From: Liolophura sinensis
Lineage: Eukaryota > Mollusca > Polyplacophora > Chitonida > Chitonidae
Assembly: GCF_032854445.1 (NCBI RefSeq)
Contig: NW_027017958.1
Location: forward strand, 248,001 to 312,000
DNA: 64,000 bases
Reading direction: 5' to 3'
Part shown: one piece after another, positions 1-11,500 of the stretch
How the letters are laid out: every line of letters begins with the position of its first letter
How positions within the stretch are numbered: position 1 is the stretch's first letter
Made by a program: the position numbers and the translations under genes
Notes under the pieces: generated by a model
Databases searched by the model: none
The model's input: only the letters and a program-made list of their open reading frames with translations
What the model was told of the DNA's origin: nothing

Positions 1-522
1 AATCATTATAATAGCGTCAACTGTTTCAAAATCATCAATGTAATCAATATAATAGCATGCCTAGTTACAAAATGAATATTGCAATTATTATATTAGCATA
101 TTTCATTACAAGATGAACATTGTAATCATTATTATAGCATATGTAGTTATAAGATGAGCATTGTAATCAGTATAAAAGCATGTTCTGTTGCAAAATGAAC
201 ATTGTAATCATTATTTTAGCATGTTCAGTTACAAGATGAACATTGTAATCATAATAACAGCATGGTCAGTTACAAGATGAACACTGTAATCATTGTAATA
301 GCATGCTCAGTTACAAGATGAACATTGTAATCAGTATTATAGCATATTCGGTTACAGGATGAACATTGCAATAACCTAATACCGTGTTCAGTTACAAAAT
401 GAACATTAAAACTATTATAATATCACTTTCAGTGACATGGTGAACACTGTAATCATTATAATAGCATGTTCAGTTACGAGGTGAGTATTGTAATTACTAG
501 AATAGCACGTTCAGTTACAAGA

Positions 523-531
523 CACCCTTTG
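523..531 (+). repeat. CACCCTTTG patch monomer, copy 1
   Basis: In this monomer TGAACATTG is replaced by CACCCTTTG, five changes within six bases, while its flanks (TTACAAGA before, TAATTATTATAATAG after) are normal. Such clustering suggests one event rather than separate point changes. It destroys the right arm of the dyad. It occurs once per HOR, about 530 bases upstream of the GC-rich monomer. Confidence 0.85.
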
Positions 532-1055
532 TAATTATTATAATAGCATCTTCAGTTACAAGATAAACATTGTAATCATTATATTAGCACGTTTAGTTGA
601 AACGTGAGGATTGTAATTGATATAATAGCATGTTCAGTTACAAGATAAATATTTTAGTTATTGTAATGGCATGTTCATTTACAAGGTGAACATTGTAATC
701 ATTATAATAACATGTTTACTTACAAGATGATCATTGTAATCATCATATTAGGACGTTCAGTTACAAGATGAACATTGTAATTATTATAAAAGCATGTTCA
801 CTTACTAAATGAACATTGTAATTCTTATAATATCATGCTTAGTTACAAGATGAACATTGTTATCAGTATAATAGCATGTTCAGTAACAACATAAACATTG
901 TAATCATTATAATAGCATGCTCAATTACAAGATGAACATTGTAATCAGTATATTAGCATGCTCAGTTACAAAATTAACAATGTAATCATTATACTAGTAT
1001 GCTCAGTTACAAGATGAACATTGTAATCATTATAATAACATGTTCAGTTACCAGA

Positions 1056-1086
1056 GAGAACGACGTTAAGACCCAAGCACTCACTC
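1056..1086 (+). repeat. GC-rich aberrant monomer, copy 1
   Basis: Thirty-one bases between two AGTTACCAGA motifs barely resemble the satellite, yet the two motifs are spaced exactly 41 bases apart. It has 16 G/C in 31 (about 52%), against about 27% for the monomer, and two CpGs in GAACGACGTT. It occurs once per complete HOR and is the best anchor in the window. It could be a heavily mutated monomer or foreign sequence that replaced one in register. The following monomer has T at 1112 (type T). Confidence 0.9.
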
Positions 1087-1569
1087 AGTTACCAGATGAA
1101 CATTGTAATCATTATATTAGGATGTTCAGTTACAAGATGAACATTGTAATCAATATAATAGCATATTCAGTTACAAAGTGAACATTGTAATCGACATAAT
1201 AGCATGTTTAGTTACAAAATGAACATTGTAATCATTATACTAGTATGCCCAGTTACAAGATGAACATTGTTATCAGTATAATGGCATGTTCAGTTACAAC
1301 ATGAACATTGTAATCATTATAATAGCATGTTCAGTTACAAGATGAACATTGTAATCAGTATAATAGCATGCTCAGTTACAAAATTAATATTGTAATCATT
1401 ATAATAGCGTCAACGGTTACAAAATCATCATTGTAATCAATATAATAGCATGCTCAGTTACAAAATTAATATTGCAGTTACTATATTAGCATATTTCATT
1501 ACAAGATGAACATTGTAATCAGTATTATAGCATATGTAGTTACAAGATGAACATTGTAATCATTATAAA

Positions 1570-2430
1570 AACATCATCAGTGACAAGGTGAACATTGTAA
1601 TCAGTATAAAAGCATTGTCAGTTGCAAAATGGACATTGTAATCATTACATTAGCATATTAACTTACAAGATGAATATTGTAATCATTATAATAACATCAT
1701 CAGTTACAAACAAACATTGTATTCATTATATTAGCACGTTCAATTACAAGATGAACATTGTAATCATTATAAAAGCATGTTCAGTTACAAGGTGAACATT
1801 GTAATCATTATAAAAACATGCTCAGTTACTAGATGAACATTTAAATCATTATAATAGCATGTTCAGTTACAAGGTGGACATTTTAATCAGTATAAAAGCA
1901 TGCTCAGTTGCAAAATGGACATTGTAATCATTACATTAGCATATTCAGTTACAAGATGAATATTGTAACATTATAATAACATCATCAGTTACAAAATGAA
2001 CATTGTATTCATTATATTAGCACGTTCAATTACAAGATGAACATTGTAATCATTATAATATCATGCTCAGTTGCAAGATGAAGATTGTAATCGACATAAT
2101 AGCATGTTCAGTTACAAGATGAACATTGTAATCATTGTAATAGCATGTTCAGTTACAAAGTGAACATTGTAATCGACATAATAGCATGTTTAGTTACAAG
2201 ATGAACATTGTAATCATTGTAATAGCATGTTCAGTTACAAAGTGAACATTGTAATCGACATAATAGCATGTTCAGTTACAAGATGAACATTGTAATCATT
2301 ATAAAAACATCATCAGTTGCAAGGTGAACATTGTAATTAGAATACAAGCATGCTCAGTTGCAAAATGGACATTGTAATCATTACAATAGCATATTTAGGT
2401 ACAAGATGAACATTGTAATCATTATAATAA
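1570..2430 (+). repeat. Intermediate block, diverged paralogue of the 860-bp blocks
   Basis: The order of variant monomers here resembles that of the two 860-bp blocks at 4884 and 5744. It begins with an ACATCATCAG monomer, then monomers with GTCAGTTGCAAAATGGACA, TTAGCATATT, TTGTATTCATTATATTAG, and TCATGCTCAGTTGCAAG. The distance from the first to the last of these landmarks is 492 bases here and 494 in the later block. It then carries extra GACATAATAGCATG monomers, so it is a related but rearranged copy. Confidence 0.7.
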
Positions 2431-3117
2431 TGTGCTCAGTTACAAGGTGAACATTGTAATCATTACAATAGGGTGCTCAGTTACAATATGAACATTGTAA
2501 TCATTATAATAGCATGTTCAGTTACAGGATGAACATTGTAATAATTTAATAGCGTGTTCAGTTACAAAATGAACATTGAAACCATTATAAGAGAATGTTC
2601 AGTGCCAAGATAAACATTGCAATCATTATAATAGCATATTCAGTTACAAGATGAACATTATAATAACCTAATACTGTGTTCAGTTACAAAATGAACATTA
2701 AAATTGTTATAATAGCACGTTCAGTGACAAGGTGAACATTTAAATCATTATAATAGCATGCTCAGTTACAAGGTGAACATTGTAATCATTATAATAGCGT
2801 CAACTGTTACAAAATCATCATTATAATCAATATAATAGCATGCCTAGTTGCAAAATGAATATTGCAATCATTATATTAGCATATTTCATTACAAGATGAA
2901 CATTGTAATCATTATTATAGCATATGTAGTTATAAGATGAGCATTGTAATCAGTATAAAAGCATGTTCTGTTGCAAAATGAACATTGTAATCATTATTTT
3001 AGCATGTTCAGTTACAAGATGAACATTGTAATCATAATAACAGCATGGTCAGTTACAAGATGAACACTGTAATCATTGTAATAGCATGTTCAGTTACTAG
3101 ATTACCATTGTAATAAT

Positions 3118-3700
3118 TTAATAGCGTGTTCAGTTACAAAATGAACATTGAAATCATTATAATAGAATGTTCATTGGCAAGATGAACATTGTAATCATTA
3201 TAATAGCATATTCAGTTACAAGATGAACATTATAATAACCTAATACCGTGTTCATTTACAAAATGAACATTAAAATTATAAAAATAGCACGTTCAGTGAC
3301 AAAATGATCATTAAAATTATTATAATAGCATGCTCAGTTACAAGGTGAACATTGTAATCATTATAATAGCGTCAACGGTTACAAGATGAACATTGTAAAA
3401 GTTAAAATAGCGTGTTCAGATACAAAATGAACATTGAAATCATTATAATAGAATGTTCAGTGGCAAGATAAACATTGTAATCATTATAATAGCATATTCA
3501 GTTACAAGATGAACATTATAATAACCTAATACCGTGTTCATTTACAAAATGAACATTGAAATTATTAAAATAGCACGTTCAGTGACAAAATGATCATTAA
3601 AATTATTATAATAGCATGCTCAGTTACAAGGTGAACATTGTAATCATTATAATAGCGTCAACGGTTACAAGATGAACATTGTAAAAGTTAAAATAGCATG
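3118..3700 (+). repeat. 286-bp tandem pair inside the HOR
   Basis: Two consecutive units repeat at a spacing of 286 bases, seven monomers less one base. GGCAAG at 3176 recurs at 3462, and GTTAAAATAGC at 3401 recurs at 3687. Each unit contains the ATAACCTAATACCG monomer, the GTGACAAAATGATCATT monomer and the GCGTCAACGGTT monomer. A weaker third relative lies upstream at about 2530-2790, with CTAATACTG in place of CTAATACCG. Confidence 0.8.
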
Positions 3701-4883
3701 TTCAGTTACGAAGTGAACATTATAATCATTATAATAGCATGCTCAGTTGCAAGATAAACATTGTAATCATTATAATATCATTTTCAGTTACAAGATGAAA
3801 ATTGTAATCGACATAATAGCATGTTTAGTTGCATGATGAAGATTGTAATCATTGTAATAGCATGTTCAGTTACAAAGTAAACATTGTAATCATTATAATA
3901 GCCTTAACGGTTACAAAATCATCATTGTAATCAATATAATAGCATGCACAGTTACAAAATGAATATTGCAATCATTATATTAGCATATTTCATAACAAGA
4001 TGAACATTGTAATCATTATTATAGCATATGTAGTTACAAGATGAACACTGTAATCATTATAAAAACATCATCAGTTACAAGGTGGACATTGTAATCAGTG
4101 TAAAACCATGCTCAGTTGCAAAATGGACATTGTAATCATTACATTAGCATGTTCAGTTACAAGATGAACATTGTAATCATTATAATATCATGCTCAGTTG
4201 CAAGATGAAGATTGTAATCGAGATAATAGCATGTTCAGTTACAAGATGAACATTGTAATCATTGTAATAGCATGTTCAGTTACAAAGTGAACATTGTAAT
4301 TAGTATACAAGCATGCTCAGTTGCAAAATGGACATTGTAATCATTACAATAGCATATTCAGTTACAAGATGAACATTGTAATCATTATAATAATGTGCTC
4401 CGTTACAAGGTGAACATTGGAATCATTACAATAGCGTGCTCAGTTACAAGATGATCATTGTAATCATTAAAAAAACATGCCCAGTTACAAGATGAACATT
4501 GTAAAAGGTATAATATCATGTTCAGTTACGAAGTGAACATTGTAATCATTACAAAAGCATGCTCAGTTGCATGATAAACATTGTAATCATTAAAATATCA
4601 TTTTCAGTTAAAAGATGAAGATTGTAATCGACATAATAGCATGTTCAGTTACAAGATAAACATTGTAATCATTGTAATAGCATGTTCAGTTACAAAGTAA
4701 ACATTGTAATTATTATATTAGCGTCAACTGTTACAAAATCATCATTGTAATCAATATAATAGTATGCTCAGTTACAAAATGAATATTGCAATTATTATAT
4801 TAGCATATTTCATTACAAGATGAACATTGTAATCATTATTATAGCATATGTAGTTACAAGATAAACATTGTAATCATTTTAAA

Positions 4884-5743
4884 AACATCATCAGTTACAA
4901 GGTGAACATTGTAATCAGTATAAAAGCATACTCAGTTGCAAAATGGACATTGTAATCATTATAATCATATTCACTTACAAGATGAATATTGTAATCATTA
5001 TAATAACATCATCAGTTACAAAATAAACATTGTATTCATTATATTAGCACGTTCAATTACAAGATGAACATTGTAATCATTATAAACAGCATGTTCAGTT
5101 GCAAGGTGAACATTGTAATCGTTATAAAAACATGCTCAGTTACAAGATGAACATTGTAATCATTATAATAGCATGTTCAGTTACAAGGTGGACATTGTAA
5201 TCAGTATAAAAGCATGCTCAGTTGCAAAATGGACATTGTAATCATTACATTAGCATATTCACTTACAAGATGAACATTGTAATTATTATAATAACATCAT
5301 CAGTTACAAAATGAACATTGTATTCATTATATTAGCACGTTAAACTACAAGATGAACATTGTAATCATTATAATATCATGCTCAGTTTCAAGATGAAGAT
5401 TGTAATCGACATAATAGCATGTTCAGTTACAAGATGAACATTGTAATCATTGTAATAGCATGTTCAGTTACAAAGTGAACATTGTAATCCTTATAATTGC
5501 ATGTTCAGTTACAAGATGAACATTGTAATCATTATAAAAACATCATCAGTTGCAAGGTGAACATTGTTATCAGTATACAAGCATGCTCAGTTGCAAAATG
5601 GACAGTGTAATCATTACAATAGCATAGTCAGTTACATGATGAACATTGTAATCATTATAATAATGTGCTCAGTTACAAGGTGAACATTGTAATCATTACA
5701 AAAGAGTGCTCAGTTACAAGATGAACATTGTAATCATTATAAA
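4884..5743 (+). repeat. 860-bp intermediate block, first copy
   Basis: This 21-monomer block is followed directly by a second copy at an offset of 860. Landmarks match: ACATCATCAG at 4884 and 5744, and TCATGCTCAGTT at about 5377 and 6237. Monomers with GACATAATAG, CTTATAATTG and CAGTATACAAG follow in the same order. It differs from the second copy by scattered substitutions (for example TTTCAAG against TTGCAAG) and is clearly older than the HOR duplication. It contains the 368-bp segment that is amplified in other HOR copies. Confidence 0.85.
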
Positions 5744-6603
5744 AACATCATCAGTTACAAGGTGAACATTGTAATCAGTATAAAAGCATGCTCAGTTGCA
5801 AAATGGACATTGTAATCATTACATTAGCATATTCACTTACAAGATGAATATTGTAATCATTATAATAACATCATCAGTTACAAAATAAACATTGTATTCA
5901 TTATATTAGCACGTTCAATTACAAGATGAACATTGTAATCATTATAAAAGCATGTTTAGTTGCAAGGTGAACATTGTAATCATTATAAAAACATGCTCAG
6001 TTACAAGATTAACATTGAAGTCATTATAATAGCATGTTCAGTTACAAGGTGGACATTGTAATCAGTATAAAAGCATGCTCAGTTGGAGAATGGACATTAT
6101 AATTATTACATTAGCATATTCAGTTACAAGATGAATATTGTAATCATTATAATAACATCATCAGTTACAAAATGAACATTGTATTCATTATATTAGCACG
6201 TTCAATTACAAGATGATCATTGTAATCATTATAATATCATGCTCAGTTGCAAGATGAATATTGTAATCGACATAATAGCATGTTCAGTTACAAGATGAAC
6301 ATTGTAATCATTGTAATAGCATGTTCAGTTACAAAGTGAACATTGTAATCCTTATAATTGCATGTTCAGTTACCAGATGAACATTGTAATCATTATAAAA
6401 ACATCATCAGTTGCAAGGTGAACATTGTAATCAGTATACAAGCATGCTCAGTTGCAAAATGGACATTGTAATCATTACAATAGCATATTCAGGTACAAGA
6501 TGATGTTGTAATCATTATAATAATGTGCTCAGTTACAAGGTGAACATTGTAATCATTACAATATCGTGCTCAGTTACAATATGAACATTGTAATAATTTA
6601 ATA
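5744..6603 (+). repeat. 860-bp intermediate block, second copy
   Basis: This is the second half of the tandem 860-bp pair. Private marks that separate it from the first half are a monomer with CAGTTGGAGAATGG at about 6079, TTAACATTGAAG near 6010, and a shortened monomer AGATGATGTTG near 6499 that lacks one base. These marks recur at the matching place in most other HOR copies, so they are useful anchors. Confidence 0.85.
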
Positions 6604-7357
6604 GCGTGTTCAGTTACAAAATGAACATTGAAACCATTATAAGAGAATGTTCAGTGCCAAGATAAACATTGCAATCATTATAATAGCATATTCAGTTACA
6701 AGATGAACATTATAATAACCTAATACTGTGTTCAGTTACAAAATGAACATTAAAATTGTGATAATAGCACGTTCAGTGACAAGGTGAACATTTAAATCAT
6801 TATAATAGCATGCTCAGTTACAAGGTGAACATTGTAATCATTATAATAGCGTCAACTGTTTCAAAATCATCAATGTAATCAATATAATAGCATGCCTAGT
6901 TACAAAATGAATATTGCAATTATTATATTAGCATATTTCATTACAAGATGAACATTGTAATCATTATTATAGCATATGTAGTTATAAGATGAGCATTGTA
7001 ATCAGTATAAAAGCATGTTCTGTTGCAAAATGAACATTGTAATCATTATTTTAGCATGTTCAGTTACAAGATGAACATTGTAATCATAATAACAGCATGG
7101 TCAGTTACAAGATGAACACTGTAATCATTGTAATAGCATGCTCAGTTACAAGATGAACATTGTAATCAGTATTATAGCATATTCGGTTACAGGATGAACA
7201 TTGCAATAACCTAATACCGTGTTCAGTTACAAAATGAACATTAAAACTATTATAATATCACTTTCAGTGACATGGTGAACACTGTAATCATTATAATAGC
7301 ATGTTCAGTTACGAGGTGAGTATTGTAATTACTAGAATAGCACGTTCAGTTACAAGA

Positions 7358-7366
7358 CACCCTTTG
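7358..7366 (+). repeat. CACCCTTTG patch monomer, copy 2
   Basis: Same patch at the expected 6,835-bp offset in HOR 2. Confidence 0.85.
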
Positions 7367-7890
7367 TAATTATTATAATAGCATCTTCAGTTACAAGATA
7401 AACATTGTAATCATTATATTAGCACGTTTAGTTGAAACGTGAGGATTGTAATTGATATAATAGCATGTTCAGTTACAAGATAAATATTTTAGTTATTGTA
7501 ATGGCATGTTCATTTACAAGGTGAACATTGTAATCATTATAATAACATGTTTACTTACAAGATGATCATTGTAATCATCATATTAGGACGTTCAGTTACA
7601 AGATGAACATTGTAATTATTATAAAAGCATGTTCACTTACTAAATGAACATTGTAATTATTATAATATCATGCTTAGTTACAAGATGAACATTGTTATCA
7701 GTATAATAGCATGTTCAGTAACAACATAAACATTGTAATCATTATAATAGCATGCTCAATTACAAGATGAACATTGTAATCAGTATATTAGCATGCTCAG
7801 TTACAAAATTAACAATGTAATCATTATACTAGTATGCTCAGTTGCAAGATGAACATTGTAATCATTATAATAACATGTTCAGTTACCAGA

Positions 7891-7921
7891 GAGAACGACG
7901 TTAAGACCCAAGCACTCACTC
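7891..7921 (+). repeat. GC-rich aberrant monomer, copy 2
   Basis: Identical by eye to the copy at 1056. The diagnostic base in the following monomer is G at 7947 (type G). Confidence 0.9.
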
Positions 7922-8118
7922 AGTTACCAGATGAACATTGTAATCAGTATATTAGGATGTTCAGTTACAAGATGAACATTGTAATCAATATAATAGCATA
8001 TTCAGTTACAAAGTGAACATTGTAATCGACATAATAGCATGTTTAGTTACAAAATGAACATTGTAATCATTATACTAGTATGCCCAGTTACAAGATGAAC
8101 ATTGTTATCAGTATAATG

Positions 8119-8159
8119 GCATGTTCAGTTACAAGATGAACATTGTAATCATTATAATA
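8119..8159 (+). repeat. Canonical 41-bp monomer (reference copy)
   Basis: This copy matches the majority base at each position as judged by eye. It contains a dyad: ATGTTCA at 8121-8127 and its exact reverse complement TGAACAT at 8137-8143, separated by nine bases. The 3' part holds two similar 8-mers, ATTGTAAT and ATTATAAT, separated by one C; the second is a perfect palindrome. The unit contains no CpG. Its length of 41 is close to four helical turns, so these motifs would recur on the same face of the helix in neighbouring monomers; that consequence is inferred. Confidence 0.9.
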
Positions 8160-9454
8160 GCATGTTCAGTTACAAGATGAACATTGTAATCAGTATAATA
8201 GCATGCTCAGTTACAAAATTAATATTGTAATCATTATAATAGCGTCAACGGTTACAAAATCATCATTGTAATCAATATAATAGCATGCTCAGTTACAAAA
8301 TTATTATTGCAGTTACTATATTAGCATATTTCATTACAAGATGAACATTGTAATCAGTATTATAGCATATGTAGTTACAAGATGAACATTGTAATCATTA
8401 TAAAAACATCATCAGTGACAAGGTGAACATTGTAATCAGTATAAAAGCATTCTCAGTTGCAAAATGGACATTGTAATCATTACATTAGCATATTAACTTA
8501 CAAGATGAATATTGTAATCATTATAATAACATCATCAGTTACAAACAAACATTGTATTCATTATATTAGCACGTTCAATTACAAGATGAACATTGTAATC
8601 ATTATAAAAGCATGTTCAGTTACAAGGTGAACATTGTAATCATTATAAAAACATGCTCAGTTACTAGATGAACATTTAAATCATTATAATAGCATGTTCA
8701 GTTACAAGGTGGACATTTTAATCAGTATAAAAGCATGCTCAGTTGCAAAATGGACATTGTAATCATTACATTAGCATATTCAGTTACAAGATGAATATTG
8801 TAACATTATAATAACATCATCAGTTACAAAATGAACATTGTATTCATTATATTAGCACGTTCAATTACAAGATGAACATTGTAATCATTATAATATCATG
8901 CTCAGTTGCAAGATGAAGATTGTAATCGACATAATAGCATGTTCAGTTACAAGATGAACATTGTAATCATTGTAATAGCATGTTCAGTTACAAAGTGAAC
9001 ATTGTAATCGACATAATAGCATGTTTAGTTACAAGATGAACATTGTAATCATTGTAATAGCATGTTCAGTTACAAAGTGAACATTGTAATCGACATAATA
9101 GCATGTTCAGTTACAAGATGAACATTGTAATCATTATAAAAACATCATCAGTTGCAAGGTGAACATTGTAATTAGAATACAAGCATGCTCAGTTGCAAAA
9201 TGGACATTGTAATCATTACAATAGCATATTTAGGTACAAGATGAACATTGTAATCATTATAATAATGTGCTCAGTTACAAGGTGAACATATGAATCATTA
9301 CAATAGGGTGCTCAGTTACAATATGAACATTGTAATAATTATAATAGCATGTTCAGTTACAGGATGAACATTGTAATAATTTAATAGCGTGTTCAGTTAC
9401 AAAATGAACATTGAAACCATTATAAGAGAATGTTCAGTGCCAAGATAAACATTG

Positions 9455-11500
9455 CCATCATTATAATAGCATATTCAGTTACAAGATGAACATTATAATA
9501 ACCTAATACTGTGTTCAGTTACAAAATGAACATTAAAATTGTTATAATAGCACGTTCAGTGACAAGGTGAACATTTAAATCATTATAATAGCATGCTCAG
9601 TTACAAGGTGAACATTGTAATCATTATAATAGCGTCAACTGTTACAAAATCATCATTATAATCAATATAATAGCATGCCTAGTTGCAAAATGAATATTGC
9701 AATCATTATATTAGCATATTTCATTACAAGATGAACATTGTAATCATTATTATAGCATATGTAGTTATAAGATGAGCATTGTAATCAGTATAAAAGCATG
9801 TTCTGTTGCAAAATGAACATTGTAATCATTATTTTAGCATGTTCAGTTACAAGATGAACATTGTAATCATAATAACAGCATGGTCAGTTACAAGATGAAC
9901 ACTGTAATCATTGTAATAGCATGTTCAGTTACTAGATTACCATTGTAATAATTTAATAGCGTGTTCAGTTACAAAATGAACATTGAAATCATTATAATAG
10001 AATGTTCATTGGCAAGATGAACATTGTAATCATTATAATAGCATATTCAGTTACAAGATGAACATTATAATAACCTAATACCGTGTTCATTTACAAAATG
10101 AACATTAAAATTATTAAAATAGCACGTTCAGTGACAAAATGATCATTAAAATTATTATAATAGCATGCTCAGTTACAAGGTGAACATTGTAATCATTATA
10201 ATAGCGTCAACGGTTACAAGATGAACATTGTAAAAGTTAAAATAGCGTGTTCAGATACAAAATGAACATTGAAATCATTATAATAGAATGTTCAGTGGCA
10301 AGATAAACATTGTAATCATTATAATAGCATATTCAGTTACAAGATGAACATTATAATAACCTAATACCGTGTTCATTTACAAAATGAACATTAAAATTAT
10401 TAAAATAGCACGTTCAGTGACAAAATGATCATTAAAATTATTATAATAGCATGCTCAGTTACAAGGTGAACATTGTAATCATTATAATAGCGTCAACGGT
10501 TACAAGATGAACATTGTAAAAGTTAAAATAGCATGTTCAGTTACGAAGTGAACATTATAATCATTATAATAGCATGCTCAGTTGCAAGATAAACATTGTA
10601 ATCATTATAATATCATTTTCAGTTACAAGATGAAAATTGTAATCGACATAATAGCATGTTTAGTTGCATGATGAACATTGTAATCATTGTAATAGCATGT
10701 TCAGTTACAAAGTAAACATTGTAATCATTATAATAGCCTTAACGGTTACAAAATCATCATTGTAATCAATATAATAGCATGCACAGTTACAAAATGAATA
10801 TTGCAATCATTATATTAGCATATTTCATAACAAGATGAACATTGTAATCATTATTATAGCATATGTAGTTACAAGATGAACACTGTAATCATTATAAAAA
10901 CATCATCAGTTACAAGGTGGACATTGTAATCAGTGTAAAACCATGCTCAGTTGCAAAATGGACATTGTAATCATTACATTAGCATGTTCAGTTACAAGAT
11001 GAACATTGTAATCATTATAATATCATGCTCAGTTGCAAGATGAAGATTGTAATCGAGATAATAGCATGTTCAGTTACAAGATGAACATTGTAATCATTGT
11101 AATAGCATGTTCAGTTACAAAGTGAACATTGTAATTAGTATACAAGCATGCTCAGTTGCAAAATGGACAGTGTAATCATTACAATAGCATATTCAGTTAC
11201 AAGATGAACATTGTAATCATTATAATAATGTGCTCCGTTACAAGGTGAACATTGGAATCATTACAATAGCGTGCTCAGTTACAAGATGATCATTGTAATC
11301 ATTAAAAAAACATGCCCAGTTACAAGATGAACATTGTAAAAGGTATAGTATCATGTTCAGTGACGAAGTGAACATTGTAATCATTACAAAAGCATGCTCA
11401 GTTGCATGATAAACATTGTAATTATTAAAATATCATTTTCAGTTAAAAGATGAAGATTGTAATCGACATAATAGCATGTTCAGTTACAAGATAAACATTG
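9455..11500 (+). repeat. 2,046-bp tandem duplication, first copy
   Basis: Corresponds to eq 2620-4665, about 50 monomers. The second copy follows directly. The step occurs inside the motif CAAGATAAACATTG, present at both ends, so the exact breakpoint cannot be placed. A private base (ATTGCCATC at 9452) and TACAAGATGAACACTG near 9890 separate it from the second copy. Confidence 0.88.

Larger units (their letters stand above)
1..6835 (+). repeat. Higher-order repeat copy 1 (6,835 bp, reference)
   Basis: Position 1 onward recurs at 6836 with a constant offset of 6,835. Checked anchors at 1021, 2041, 2401, 3001, 3361, 3901 and 4261 all fall exactly 6,835 bases later. Over the first 1.1 kb I saw only about three base differences between the copies, whereas neighbouring monomers inside the unit differ much more. 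That is the defining pattern of a HOR. The length is about 167 monomers (167 x 41 = 6,847, less a few small deletions). The boundary is arbitrary because the window starts inside the array; I set it at the window start. A variant with TTTC and CAATG near 24-40 is shared only with the copy starting at 6836. Confidence 0.93.

Noticed and set aside
1056-1086. Insertion of a small mobile element at the GC-rich patch
   Set aside because: The patch replaces the monomer without changing the 41-bp spacing and has no terminal repeats, so it is a substitution of sequence, not an insertion.
999-1181. Short 60-residue open reading frames at nine HOR positions (999, 7834, 15406, 17658, 27646, 38656, 45491, 57116, 59370), with hydrophobic MNIVIIII stretches
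   Set aside because: They are a by-product of the repeat. Because 41 is not a multiple of 3, a frame cycles through the monomer and normally meets TGA in AAGATGAAC. The GC-rich monomer lacks that stop and lets the frame run on until the next one. The peptide is only the translated satellite; no start context or domain supports a gene.
8119-8159. Bacterial-type promoter in every monomer (TTACAA, 18 bases, TATAAT)
   Set aside because: This is a chance match in AT-rich sequence repeated more than a thousand times, in what is evidently eukaryotic satellite DNA. There are no downstream genes.
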